A DNA stretch of 20,281 bases from the IMG/VR virus record IMGVR_UViG_3300033981_001162, positions 1 through 20,281 of that record; one strand, written 5' to 3'. Within the stretch, counting starts at the first letter, position 1. Each line of letters opens with the position of its first letter. Source of the stretch: a virus. The position numbers were made by a program, and so were the translations under genes. Under the pieces are notes generated by a model. The model had not been told where the DNA came from, searched no databases, and saw only the letters and a list, made by a program, of their open reading frames with translations. Below, one piece after another: positions 6,829-15,542 of this stretch.

Positions 6829-7413
6829 TTAGGGTGCTCCATCCGCTGCAACACCGACGCTACCGTACTGATGTTGATTGAGTTTGACAACGACCACTGC
6901 ATACTGGCCAAGCTCGTTGCCAGCTTGATTGCTCAAGCCAACAATCTTCATGGTCAGTGCAGCCGTCTTGGCGGGAGTGCCCAGCGAGCCAGCAGAGACG
7001 CCAGTGATGTTGCTACCAGCGGTAGCAGCAGTCGGGTCAGCGTTCTTGCCGATGTCGGCCTGGGTGATCGTGCCAGCAGCCTGGATCAGGAACAGTTGGC
7101 TCGGATCGTCCAGCACTTCGCAGTCGATCTGGCCGATGTTGGGAGTGATATTACCGGGGTAATAGTTCTTCCAGGTCGGCTTGTCAGCGCGAGTGGGGTC
7201 GTTGTACTGCACGCCGTTGAACACGCCCGTGGGGGCAGCGTGCGTAGCTGCGTCGTACTTGATGATGTAGCCGTCATAGACGACCACGAGGTCACCCTGG
7301 TAGATTGCGGTTGCGTAGCCAGCCTGAATCTGATAACCGTATTGCTTTTGGGCACCGGTCGCAGAAAGGTTGCCAACAGGACGCAATCCAAAGGGCTTAT
7401 TGACGTTTGCCAT
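6829..7413 (-). CDS. Capsid-associated structural protein
   Basis: 194 residues, ATG at 7413 with GGAG seven bases upstream; its stop lies 2 bp from the capsid start. It opens ANVNKPFGLRPVGNLSATG and continues with beta-rich sequence (YQIQAGYATAIYQGDLVVVY, then DGYIIKYDAATH) and FNGVQYNDPTRADKPTWKNY. The 'ANVNKPFGLRPVG' start is very frequent in phages directly beside the major capsid gene, where the product is thought to be a decoration or minor capsid protein. No enzymatic motif is seen. The context, immediately before the capsid gene, supports a head role; decoration versus cement is not resolved. Confidence 0.75.
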   Translation of the reverse strand: MANVNKPFGLRPVGNLSATGAQKQYGYQIQAGYATAIYQGDLVVVYDGYIIKYDAATHAAPTGVFNGVQYNDPTRADKPTWKNYYPGNITPNIGQIDCEVLDDPSQLFLIQAAGTITQADIGKNADPTAATAGSNITGVSAGSLGTPAKTAALTMKIVGLSNQAGNELGQYAVVVVKLNQHQYGSVGVAADGAP

Positions 7414-7442
7414 TTGTAAGCTCCAAAGATTGATTAGCCAGA

Positions 7443-7916
7443 TTACTCCGGCTTACGGAAGGTGGTGCGCGAACTCCGCTCGGGGCTCTGAATCCGCATT
7501 GACGAGTGTGCGTTCTCACGCAGCATCTCGTTATCGACCGCAATCAACTGATCCCGGGCCTTCTGGGCGAAATAAGCATTGCGCTCTTCGACAGTTTCAA
7601 GGGGAATGCGGGCCAGCATCAAGCCGCCTACGGAAACCACGCCTGCGTGCTTGCCATCTTCGATGGTAGGCAGCATGCCTTGGTATTCCTCGGGCAACTC
7701 CTCCAGTCGGACTAGCTCGTAGCCCTCGCGGAGACGTCCGTAGATGTTTTGCCGGTCATCAAACCCATTGACCTCTGATCGAATCCAGCGATGCTGAAAA
7801 CCTTCAGGGGCGGGAGGGGCGTCAAGACGTGAAGGAGGCTTCCAAGGGCGGCGACGTGATTCTTTTTCGCGAGAAGCGCGAGAGGCACGGTCGATGGTGA
7901 TTTTGGGTTCGCTCAT
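7443..7916 (-). CDS. Conserved phage protein of head module
   Basis: 157 residues, ATG at 7916. The start is basic and disordered (SEPKITIDRASRASREKESR), leading to the key motif RRPWKPPSRLDAPPAPEGF and HRWIRSEVNGFDD. It continues IYGRLREGYELVRLEELPEE and ends in a helix rich in Glu/Arg (VEERNAYFAQKARDQLIAVD). The 'RPW.PPS.LD.P..PEGF.HRWIR' pattern recurs in phages between scaffold and capsid genes; its function is not established. The neighbours (scaffold upstream, capsid-associated protein downstream) suggest a role in head assembly. I see no enzymatic residues. Confidence 0.7.
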   Translation of the reverse strand: MSEPKITIDRASRASREKESRRRPWKPPSRLDAPPAPEGFQHRWIRSEVNGFDDRQNIYGRLREGYELVRLEELPEEYQGMLPTIEDGKHAGVVSVGGLMLARIPLETVEERNAYFAQKARDQLIAVDNEMLRENAHSSMRIQSPERSSRTTFRKPE

Positions 7917-7920
7917 GATT

Positions 7921-8856
7921 TCACTCCTTTACGTACTTGGCATATTCCTCGAGAGGAACATTCAGCTTCTTAGCGATAGCAACTTGGCTCGGGGATAGCC
8001 GAACAGTACGGCGCGCACTATTGATTCCGGAACTCCGGGTAGCAGGGGCAACAGCTGGCGCGGAACGCTGTTGTCTGTTGGTTTGTTGCGGATTTTCATC
8101 CGGGAACCGCTTCGGAAACTCCTCCCGAAGGCGGCGGTCCAATTCAGTATAGTATTCGTCGCTGGTGGGGTCAAATCCCTCGTTTTCCACGAGAGTCTGG
8201 TGGATACCCCAGGCCCCGTAGGTCAGCACGCGATCCTGGCCAAACCAAGTATTGCGAGCGGCCCACTCCTCCGCACGGGGAGAAGGAGCAGGCGGGGCTG
8301 CTTGGGCCCTTTGAGCCTGTTGAGGCACCTGCGGAGCAGGCTGCGGCTGGCGAATCTGCTGCTCTTGCGTCTGCATCCAACCCGACACCTGACGCTGCTC
8401 CATCACCAGCTCAGAAAGACGCTGTGTGGCCTCGGTTTCGGTGTCGATGTCGTTCTCTTCGCGGGCCTTCTTGATGATGGCCTTCAGCGTAGCCTGCTGC
8501 GTCTCCAAGCGGGTCTTCGCTTCGTTCAGGCGGCTGTAGTCCGTGTGGACCAGCTTCTGTTGAAGCTCTTGCGCTTGGCTCTGCAGACCGCGGGCGTACT
8601 CCAAAGCAGCCTGCTCACGGCGCTCAGACTCCCGCATGCGGGCAGTCAGCTTGGCGATGCGCTTCTGAACCGCCTCACTGACGTGATCAAGCTCTTCGCG
8701 CTGTTCTCTATCGGGCTGGGACTCGGCTACTGCCCTGTTGGCAGTCTCCATCTGCTGTTTGGACGAGTCAACGGGCTCGTCAAACGTGATCTCGGCCGGT
8801 TTCTCGTCCGCGCCTAGATCAAACTCAAGCTGTGTGTCGGGAACTGTGTTTGCCAT
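7921..8856 (-). CDS. Capsid scaffold protein
   Basis: 311 residues, ATG at 8856 with GAGG upstream. An acidic N-terminus (residues 1-50) precedes a long coiled coil (about 52-162, heptad-like, rich in Glu/Gln/Arg), a Pro/Gln linker (163-195), a conserved block WAARNTWFGQDRVLTYGAWG (198-217) with the helix EYYTELDRRLREEFPKRFP, and a short C-terminal helix RLSPSQVAIAKKLNVPLEEY. An extended coiled coil with a basic C-terminal tip that touches the capsid protein is the usual plan of phage scaffolds, and the WFG.D..LT.GAWGIH block is typical of scaffolds in this phage group. It should direct prohead assembly and leave before packaging. No protease motif is seen. Confidence 0.85.
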   Translation of the reverse strand: MANTVPDTQLEFDLGADEKPAEITFDEPVDSSKQQMETANRAVAESQPDREQREELDHVSEAVQKRIAKLTARMRESERREQAALEYARGLQSQAQELQQKLVHTDYSRLNEAKTRLETQQATLKAIIKKAREENDIDTETEATQRLSELVMEQRQVSGWMQTQEQQIRQPQPAPQVPQQAQRAQAAPPAPSPRAEEWAARNTWFGQDRVLTYGAWGIHQTLVENEGFDPTSDEYYTELDRRLREEFPKRFPDENPQQTNRQQRSAPAVAPATRSSGINSARRTVRLSPSQVAIAKKLNVPLEEYAKYVKE

Positions 8857-8864
8857 GGTCTACC

Positions 8865-9317
8865 TCACAGGTGAAGAATGTCTTCGGGGTCTTGAATCCG
8901 CGCCAAGATCTCGTCATCGTTCAAGATTCGGATCTCGCCGCCATCAATGTTGAGCCGCGCCCCGGCATACCGGCCAAAAATGACCCAGTCGCCCTTCTGG
9001 CACCATGCTCCGTTCGGGAATTTGGCTTCATCCTTGTACGCAAGGTCGCCAACCGACAAAACATACCCGCAGACTGTCGCTACCTGCTCGCGTTGACGCG
9101 TTTGATCGGCCAGGACGATACCGCCCTTGGTTTTCTCAGCGCCGCGGTACGGCAGAATGACAATTCGCCACCCAGTTGGCTTCGGAATCCGGTCCAGAAC
9201 CGATTCCTCGAGCTTTTCCACGTTCAGACTCCCGTCTGTCGTGTAAGCATCGTCCAAAACTGGCTCGTGAGCGGCTTTTTCCTCCGCCCACTTCTTTTCC
9301 AGAGCAGTCATTTCCAT
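8865..9317 (-). CDS. Phage GroES-like co-chaperonin
   Basis: 150 residues, ATG at 9317 with AAAGGA upstream. Residues about 44-141 follow Cpn10: IPKPTGWRIVILPYRGAEKT, KGGIVLADQTRQREQVATVC, GYVLSVGDLAYKDE, then GDWVIFGRYAGARLNIDGGE and IRILNDDEILARI. The mobile-loop tripeptide IVL (67-69), which GroES uses to bind GroEL, is kept, as are the GDWVIFGRYAG and the acidic ILNDDEILA end. A charged ~43-residue N-terminal extension is absent from host GroES (about 97 residues). No GroEL-like gene is in the window, so it presumably works with the host GroEL to fold virion proteins, as T4 gp31 does; that partnership is inference. Confidence 0.9.
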   Translation of the reverse strand: MEMTALEKKWAEEKAAHEPVLDDAYTTDGSLNVEKLEESVLDRIPKPTGWRIVILPYRGAEKTKGGIVLADQTRQREQVATVCGYVLSVGDLAYKDEAKFPNGAWCQKGDWVIFGRYAGARLNIDGGEIRILNDDEILARIQDPEDILHL

Positions 9318-9332
9318 CAGAAGGTCCTTTTG

Positions 9333-9515
9333 CTAGTCATCGGCCTTGCGCAGAAGAGCCTGAACCGCCTCTTCCACGAACTTGTAGCCTTCCAACCGGC
9401 CCATTAGGAACCTGTACTGCTCCATGTCGCGAACACCGCCGCTAATGATCATCGAATACGTGTCCTCACGCAGTCTTCGAATTTCACGCAGCAGAGTTTC
9501 TGTGAATTCCAGCAT
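9333..9515 (-). CDS. Small helical protein of unknown function
   Basis: 60 residues from the ATG at 9515, chosen because GGGG lies about 6 bases upstream; an alternative ATG at 9527 lacks a ribosome site. The sequence MLEFTETLLREIRRLREDTY is amphipathic helix, then SMIISGGVRDMEQYRFLMGR and LEGYKFVEEAVQALLRK, i.e. two or three helices with alternating charge. This 'YRF.MGRLEGY..VEEA...LL' pattern is a small phage protein I have seen near portal genes without an assigned role. It ends 15 bp before the GroES gene. It may be a helper of head assembly. Confidence 0.6.
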   Translation of the reverse strand: MLEFTETLLREIRRLREDTYSMIISGGVRDMEQYRFLMGRLEGYKFVEEAVQALLRKADD

Positions 9516-9581
9516 GGATATCCCCATGAAGCAGACAGATAGGCCCCTGTCCGAAGGCTGCGGTGCATATTAGCACCAGTT

Positions 9582-9716
9582 TCAAGCCAGTTTTACCTTG
9601 TTGAACGCGTCTTTGCGATAAACATAGGTCACTTTTGGCTCGGCCGAAGGCTTTTTAACGGGCTTGGGACCGTCTTTGGGCACTTTGGGCGATGACTTGT
9701 TGGGTTTTTTGGACAT
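9582..9716 (-). CDS. Lys/Pro-rich 44-residue protein overlapping the portal 3' end
   Basis: 44 residues from ATG at 9716 with a GGAG site eight bases upstream, all inside the last codons of the portal gene: the first 62 bases overlap the portal in another frame. The product begins MSKKPNKSSPKVPKDGPKPV, is strongly basic and Pro-rich, and ends VTYVYRKDAFNKVKLA. It is probably disordered. A good ribosome site, and a coding stretch that continues past the portal stop with no other gene, favour a real gene. Its short length and overlap argue for caution. Function unknown; nucleic-acid or capsid binding is only suggested by charge. Confidence 0.5.
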   Translation of the reverse strand: MSKKPNKSSPKVPKDGPKPVKKPSAEPKVTYVYRKDAFNKVKLA

Positions 9717-12018
9717 CTGATGCTCCTTTTTGGGCCAATTTCGCTTGCTCGATGGCCATATCGTTGTTTTCCTTCTGCTGATCGAAGGCCAAACGCTGCT
9801 GATCCATCGCCATCCGGGCCTGATCACGCTGACCAGCCTGCTGAATCTCTTGCTCCTTGAGCTTGACCAGCGGATCGGTCTGATCGCCCATCATCTGAGA
9901 CTGCAATTGCTTCACTTCCTGGAAGAATTGAGCCACTTTCAGGGCCACCATTGCCTCGCGCTGCAGCGCCGACACCAGTCCTTCGGGGTCCGTGCCGTAC
10001 TGCTGGAACAACTCAGCTTCCACAGCCTCTTCGGCCTTCAGGCGGATGTGATCAAACACGTGTTTCTGCAGATTCATGGCCACCTGCGGCATGCCACCAA
10101 CGATAGGCGACATACCAAACAGCAGGTGCGTCATGATGTGCGCATCATGCTGCTGGCCAGCGAAAGCCTTGAGCGGCGAGCCATCCAGCGCCTGCGAGTT
10201 TTCACTGGCCGGATCCTTGGGCTTGTCCACGTTCTGCGTGTTCAGGATCTGATCAATATCCCGCACGCCGATGGCTTCGTACATCCGGCGGTATGCCTCG
10301 TACATGTTGTGCATCTGCGGCGCGCTCTGCGCGAGCTGCAACTGCGTCTGCGCCATGGTGATGCGCTGCGCCACCGAGAAAATGTTGGGGTCCGACACCG
10401 GCAGCACATCGATCCGGTCATCAAAGTCCTTGGCCTTGATAAAGCGGCTCTCGCCAGGAACGTCGTACGGATACTCGGGCGGCAGGTACTCAGCGAAACC
10501 CTTGGCCAGAAGCTGGAACTCCAGCTTCTGTGCGTAGTGCAGGCGCTTGTGGATGGCCGACATCACGCTGGAGCCCTTCTCCAGCAGCGCAATCGTGGTA
10601 CCCACGGCCGCGTTCTGATTGCTGTCGCCCACCTGCATATCGGTGATGCTTGACAGACGACGGCCTGCGTCCACGCAGAAGCCCAGCAGCGTGAACAGCG
10701 TCTGGCTCGGCTCCTTGTACGGCAGCGGCAGCAGCGACGAATTGATCTCCGCGCCGCCCGTGTCGATATCCCGGAACTCCCCAGGCTGCAGCGGCATGTC
10801 GTCGTTCATGATCCGCGCGCCCTTGGCCTTGAAGCCAGCAGGCAGGTTCGACAGCGTGCCCGCGTCGATCAACTGCTGCAGCGCGGCCGACGCCGTCTTG
10901 CTCAAGCCACCAACCAGATGCAGGAAGCCCAAGCCATACGCACCGGGGCCCTGGACCAGCAGGTAGTGCACGTAATACTGGCAGCGACGATAGAGCTCGT
11001 CGCCCTGCTTCCAGTTGCGGCGGATGCCCACCACGTGGTTCGTGACCTCATCAATCGTCACGATGTACGGCAGCTTGATGCCCGTGGCCTCGCCGTCTTC
11101 CTTGTGCTCGAAGCCCGGCAGGTCATAGTCAACCTGAAACTCCAACAGCACGATCTCTTCATCATCCCCACCCGTAGGCACGATGCCCACGACACGGTCC
11201 TGTTCCTTCTGGATAATGTTCTGGCTTGTCTCAGCCACGGCCTGCGCCTGGGCGGTATCCAAGTACTGGCCACGAACAACTGCACGGCGGTAAGCATTCA
11301 CCGGCATCGTCACGCGGTGCGTGATCCGGGAGCATTCGCTCATCACGCTCGAGCCGTTGTACGGGATGTACAAGTCCTCCGGCAGGATCAGGGCACTCGT
11401 CATGCGGCCCTTGTCCTCGCAGTAGTACACCTTGCGGAAAGCCGAGCCGCCATAGCCCACGTAGAACAGGAGCTGGTCGAAGTCCGGCGTGTACTCCTCC
11501 ATCACCGTGGTGATCTGGTAGTTCATGAAGTCCTGCACGCGCTCGGCCTGCATCAACTTCTCACGCGTTTCCTTGCCCAGGACCTGTGTGCGCACGGGCC
11601 CGCCCGCGGGCATCATTTCCTTCAGCGCCTGCGCCTGGAACTGCACCACGCTCTCGGTCAGCAAGGGATGCTGAACGGGGCACGCGCCCTTGAACGGCTT
11701 GGTGCGCTCCTCGAACGAGAAGCCCAGCAGCTTCAAGCCCTTGCCGTACTGGTCTTCCCACTGCTTGCGCGAAGACTTGTCCGCTTCAAACAGAGCCATC
11801 AGCTCCGAGGACATGCTCTGCAAAACTGACGGATCGACAACCTCAGCAAGGTTGCTGTCGAAGGGGACCTTGTCGTCCTCTTCCTTGCCAATCCCAATCA
11901 CCACCTCGCCTGTTTCGGCATCGAACTCAATGTCCACATCAGGCAGCGCCTCTTCCATCTCGATTTCAACGTCACCTACAGGCAACTCATCGACGGTGAT
12001 GTTCTTTTCAATCGGCAT
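9655..12018 (-). CDS. Portal protein (P22/SU10-type)
   Basis: 787 residues, ATG at 12018 with AAGGA upstream. An acidic N-terminal region (about 1-55) precedes the portal core: RKQWEDQYGKGLKLLGFSFE, then RTKPFKGACPVQHPLLTESV and FQAQALKEMMPAGGPVRTQV, a sequence order typical of large portals of short-tailed phages. Next come FDQLLFYVGYGGSAFRKVYY, EDLYIPYN, then ELYRRCQYYVHYLLVQGPGA, YGLGFLHLVGGLSKTASAAL and DMQVGDSNQNAAVGTTIALL. The C-terminus (about 690-787) is a Gln-rich helix, which would fit a portal barrel. It is somewhat longer than P22 gp1 (725). It forms the dodecameric DNA channel and docks TerL and the connector. Confidence 0.93.
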   Translation of the reverse strand: MPIEKNITVDELPVGDVEIEMEEALPDVDIEFDAETGEVVIGIGKEEDDKVPFDSNLAEVVDPSVLQSMSSELMALFEADKSSRKQWEDQYGKGLKLLGFSFEERTKPFKGACPVQHPLLTESVVQFQAQALKEMMPAGGPVRTQVLGKETREKLMQAERVQDFMNYQITTVMEEYTPDFDQLLFYVGYGGSAFRKVYYCEDKGRMTSALILPEDLYIPYNGSSVMSECSRITHRVTMPVNAYRRAVVRGQYLDTAQAQAVAETSQNIIQKEQDRVVGIVPTGGDDEEIVLLEFQVDYDLPGFEHKEDGEATGIKLPYIVTIDEVTNHVVGIRRNWKQGDELYRRCQYYVHYLLVQGPGAYGLGFLHLVGGLSKTASAALQQLIDAGTLSNLPAGFKAKGARIMNDDMPLQPGEFRDIDTGGAEINSSLLPLPYKEPSQTLFTLLGFCVDAGRRLSSITDMQVGDSNQNAAVGTTIALLEKGSSVMSAIHKRLHYAQKLEFQLLAKGFAEYLPPEYPYDVPGESRFIKAKDFDDRIDVLPVSDPNIFSVAQRITMAQTQLQLAQSAPQMHNMYEAYRRMYEAIGVRDIDQILNTQNVDKPKDPASENSQALDGSPLKAFAGQQHDAHIMTHLLFGMSPIVGGMPQVAMNLQKHVFDHIRLKAEEAVEAELFQQYGTDPEGLVSALQREAMVALKVAQFFQEVKQLQSQMMGDQTDPLVKLKEQEIQQAGQRDQARMAMDQQRLAFDQQKENNDMAIEQAKLAQKGASDVQKTQQVIAQSAQRRSQAR

Positions 12019-12027
12019 GGTTATTCC

Positions 12028-15000
12028 TTAAATGCGGCGCTCAACAATTCCGCCAGCGGCCTTTGCTGCCGGGGGCAGCCCCCAGGTGTACTCCACCGAA
12101 TACGCGTCTGCAAGTGGGTCACCAACCCTGACCCACTCACCGTAGCCGCCATTGTCCATCGCCTTCCAGTTGTTGAAGGCCTGCTGCCAATCAATGTATA
12201 TCGGCTTGGGCAGCAGGTTGCCAGCGGCGTCCCTTTGATAGGTTTCCGCCCTGATTTTCCAGAAATCCGGGCGCTGATCAATCAGTGCAAAGATCTCATT
12301 GGCCCGGTGCACAGGGAACGAGTTGAAGTTCCCCTTGATCTGGGAAACATCCAGGCCCTTGTCGGTCTTTTCCGCCTCCAGCGTCACCTCGGGTATTCCG
12401 TTTTTCTTGTCCCGCAACGAGAACACCTGGGCGCGACCGCTCTTGAAGCCTTGAATGCCGCCGTGCCCATACGTCTCACTGGTATGGTAGCCGCCGACAG
12501 AGTGGTGCATCAACTTGCCTTCCATCAGCGTGGCCAAGGTGTCATCCAACTGCACCCACTGACTGTTGCCCGCTTCAGTGATCGGCTTCGTAAACGTGAA
12601 CAGCACATCCTTCGGGACCCGCGCACCGCGCTCAGCCATATCCACAGCAGCCGTGTAGTCGCGACGAGGCTGCATGATCTTGGCGCCCTCAACCATTGCC
12701 TGATCAAAGCTCATGTTCTTGAGCTTGTTCTCGGGCAACGCAGCTAAGTTCTCCACCACAAAAGTTGGCGACAAGGCCTCCAGCGACGACGGATTCACGT
12801 CATAAAACAGTTGGCCCTTTTCCAGCGCATACGCTTGGCCAGAAGGCAGCGTTCCCGCGGCCTGTGCCTCGCGCATCTTGCGAACAGCCTCCGTGGAATA
12901 CGGATATTTTTCCAAATCCTCTAAGGTGAAGTTGGTGATTCCCGGAGGATTTTGATATTCCGCAGGCAGCCCTTCTTGCGTCATCTTGCTGCGCACTTCA
13001 GCCATCATCTCAGACGCCTTTTTTGGTGCGCTGAAGGTCAGCGGTTCCAAATTCACGGTCTGGTCGTAGAACTTTTCCAGGTGCTGCTTGGCCAGCAAAT
13101 GGCCAGGGAATTCCGGATTGGCGGCGGCCGCAATTAAGTACGGCGGAATCCTTTCCACGTCCCTTCCAGTCAGCTTCAACTCACCAGTGCTGATAGCCTG
13201 ACGCAAAGGATCTGCGCCTGTGCCATACGACGTCGTGAAATACTTGCGCGCCTTCTTGTCAATGAACTCCTGCAACGTCCTGTGCAACTCAGGGTTCTCT
13301 GACCTGGGTACCACCGACCCCACTTCGTCCGCGTAGTTTTCAAGCAACTGATCGAACTTGGAAATACCTTCCTCGTCCAACGAACCCCTGGTGGCAAACA
13401 CCCCGCCCATGGGCTTGACCGCATACATTGGAGCCGCCGCCGGAGCAATCCGCTCAACAACCCGCTCCACGGTCCGCGCTACAGTAGGATCCTTTGCTGC
13501 CATTTCTGCCAGCGCCTTGGCCGCCTGCCCGGTCTTCTCCGCACCCTTGACCGCGGTCCGCGTCGCACCAGCCGGGTTCACCAGATTGCTACCGATATCC
13601 CCCGCCGTGTAGAAGGCCCTCAGCGTCGGATCGGTCGGCTCAGGAAACGCCACGCCCGCTTGACGCGACTTTTCCTTCAACCATTCGCTGCCCATGACGG
13701 GCTTCTCGACGTTGTAGCCCAGCGGCCGCATCAACAGAGTAGCGATGTCCACCGGAGCACCGACGATGTTCTGCGGCAACAAGGTCGCGCCCTTGGCCGC
13801 TTCCGTCTGCGCTTGCCCAGACTGCAGCGCCTCCGTCACGCGCCCCGCCTTGCGGCCCTTGCCAGAACTCGGGACGATACCGAACGCAGCCTTGCTCGCA
13901 CGCTCCAATTCCTCGGCGGTGGGCTCGTCGCTGACCTCGCCACCCTTAGCCTTCTTCACCGGCTCGGATTTCTTGGGGTCGTACACCGTATCGTTGTATC
14001 CCATGGACGAAATCTCGTCCGGGGTCAGAGACGCTTCGCCCCGCTCTATCGAAGCGCGGACCGCGTTCCTCAATGCATCAGGATTTCTGGCCAGCTCGGC
14101 CATCGACACACCCAAAGCATTGTTCCGAGTGTCCGTCGAATAGTCCGACCGCGGCGCCGACACCCCCATCCAATGCCCCAGTGTCTTGAACGGCGCTTCC
14201 TTAAATTCGTACGCCTTGCCCATGCCCTCGGCAAATCCAGGAGACGTCCTGTGCGCCAAATAGGCTGAAGCCAACATGTGCCGCGCCGCGTCCCGCTTGA
14301 CGTTGTCATCCCGAGCCGGATACATGTCCCGCGACACCGTCTCCGCCCACAGCGAAAAATTCGCCAACGACGGATCAGGAATCTTGCGGCGCTTGGCTTC
14401 GCCTCCATCGGCATACCCCCGCGCATGGCGCAGCGCACGCAACGAATCCCTGCGCGCCTTCTCCTGCGCCATCAATTCCTGCAGCGCCGGAGGCATCAGC
14501 TTGTACCGGTCCGCCAAGAACATCGCACCCTCAGTGGCCATGCCCAACGGAGTCCTGGGCACATCCTCAACAAAATCCCGCGCCGAGTGATACATCTGCA
14601 TCAGACGCTCACGCGCGGTCCGCGGACCACGGGGCGCGTCTTCCATCGTCGCAGCACCAAAGATGTCACCGCTAAGGCCGCGGGGAACTTCCGGCGGAGG
14701 CGGACCATCCTTCCATTCCTCGTCCGAAACCGAACCGCCATCCTTATAAGCAGACGGGGTGTCATAACCCACAGCTATAAAGCCACCATCAGCCGCGCGC
14801 ACCGGTTCAGGCTCAGGGCCGAACGGGGAGCTGTACGGCATTGCCAACATCTCTGGCGATACCTTGGGCGTTGCACTGGCCAACCACTTCTGCGCCGTAC
14901 TGGGCTCGCGCTCGTCATACTCCCGACGCCCTTCCTCCCGCTCCGCTTCATCAGCCAAGAAGGACAGCGCCAGAGCGGCTTGATAACTCGTACCAAGGTC

Positions 15001-15495
15001 CGCGGTCCGCTGTACAGGAAACGCAAGAGGGCCACCACGGGCCGCCGGAGGCCGCTGAGCAGGCGCGGGTGCTGGCGAAGCAGCAGGCTTTGACGACCTG
15101 TCCGCTACCCGCTCACCACCCAACGTCGATTTGATCTTGTCAATATAACTGCGCGTCTCAGACGGCAACTTCTTCGGATCCGCACCAGCAGCAATCCACT
15201 TGTCCGTGTTCCCCGGACCCCAGTTGTACGCAGCCAGAGCCTTATCCAACTCACCATACTTGTCCAGCATGGACTTCAAATAGTCCCGCCCAACACGCGC
15301 CAACTCCTCCGGCGACCTATCCTGCGCCGGAGCTACACCATATCCAGGCGACTTCGCCGTCCCCGGCATCACCTGCATCTCACCCTGAGCACCCTTGGAC
15401 GAAGTCAACAAGTTGCCCTGCTTGTCAAAACGCCGACCACCACTCTCGGCCAGCATCACTGCATTCACAATCGCATCAAAAGAATCCTGGGCCAT
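12028..15495 (-). CDS. Large multidomain virion protein with N-terminal lytic transglycosylase
   Basis: 1155 residues from ATG at 15495 with GAGG upstream; a longer TTG reading (15546) overlaps the TerL stop and is less likely. Residues about 5-120 are an SLT-type lytic transglycosylase: VMLAESGG with catalytic Glu17, GEMQVMPGTA (38-47) and AYNWGPGNTDKW (89-100), which would cleave peptidoglycan. A Pro/Ala linker follows. Around 397-470, DNVKRDAARHMLASAYLAHR and DTRNNALGVSMA resemble the 'DAxRHA...D.NNA.G' motifs of DUF6973-type domains (tentative). The C-terminal half (from about 700) is an unrecognised domain. Short DGG/KGG motifs recur at 236, 252, 363, 517 and 1148. Position between TerL and portal fits an ejected internal virion protein. 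Confidence 0.8.
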   Translation of the reverse strand: MAQDSFDAIVNAVMLAESGGRRFDKQGNLLTSSKGAQGEMQVMPGTAKSPGYGVAPAQDRSPEELARVGRDYLKSMLDKYGELDKALAAYNWGPGNTDKWIAAGADPKKLPSETRSYIDKIKSTLGGERVADRSSKPAASPAPAPAQRPPAARGGPLAFPVQRTADLGTSYQAALALSFLADEAEREEGRREYDEREPSTAQKWLASATPKVSPEMLAMPYSSPFGPEPEPVRAADGGFIAVGYDTPSAYKDGGSVSDEEWKDGPPPPEVPRGLSGDIFGAATMEDAPRGPRTARERLMQMYHSARDFVEDVPRTPLGMATEGAMFLADRYKLMPPALQELMAQEKARRDSLRALRHARGYADGGEAKRRKIPDPSLANFSLWAETVSRDMYPARDDNVKRDAARHMLASAYLAHRTSPGFAEGMGKAYEFKEAPFKTLGHWMGVSAPRSDYSTDTRNNALGVSMAELARNPDALRNAVRASIERGEASLTPDEISSMGYNDTVYDPKKSEPVKKAKGGEVSDEPTAEELERASKAAFGIVPSSGKGRKAGRVTEALQSGQAQTEAAKGATLLPQNIVGAPVDIATLLMRPLGYNVEKPVMGSEWLKEKSRQAGVAFPEPTDPTLRAFYTAGDIGSNLVNPAGATRTAVKGAEKTGQAAKALAEMAAKDPTVARTVERVVERIAPAAAPMYAVKPMGGVFATRGSLDEEGISKFDQLLENYADEVGSVVPRSENPELHRTLQEFIDKKARKYFTTSYGTGADPLRQAISTGELKLTGRDVERIPPYLIAAAANPEFPGHLLAKQHLEKFYDQTVNLEPLTFSAPKKASEMMAEVRSKMTQEGLPAEYQNPPGITNFTLEDLEKYPYSTEAVRKMREAQAAGTLPSGQAYALEKGQLFYDVNPSSLEALSPTFVVENLAALPENKLKNMSFDQAMVEGAKIMQPRRDYTAAVDMAERGARVPKDVLFTFTKPITEAGNSQWVQLDDTLATLMEGKLMHHSVGGYHTSETYGHGGIQGFKSGRAQVFSLRDKKNGIPEVTLEAEKTDKGLDVSQIKGNFNSFPVHRANEIFALIDQRPDFWKIRAETYQRDAAGNLLPKPIYIDWQQAFNNWKAMDNGGYGEWVRVGDPLADAYSVEYTWGLPPAAKAAGGIVERRI

Positions 15496-15542
15496 GGTCC
15501 GCGGTCCTCGGGACAAGAATTCCGGTCGATTGTATAGACCTG

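Noticed and set aside
8071-8817. Plus-strand open frame of 248 codons opposite the scaffold gene
   Set aside because: It is the antisense of a clear scaffold gene with coiled-coil and conserved WFG block; the product is Leu/Arg-rich without any pattern.
9730-11829. Two plus-strand frames of about 300 codons opposite the portal gene
   Set aside because: Antisense shadows of a GC-rich portal gene; His/Arg/Leu-rich products typical of reverse frames, no ribosome site.
13660-15093. Plus-strand frames of 200-270 codons opposite the transglycosylase protein
   Set aside because: Arg-rich antisense shadows of a gene with clear catalytic motifs.
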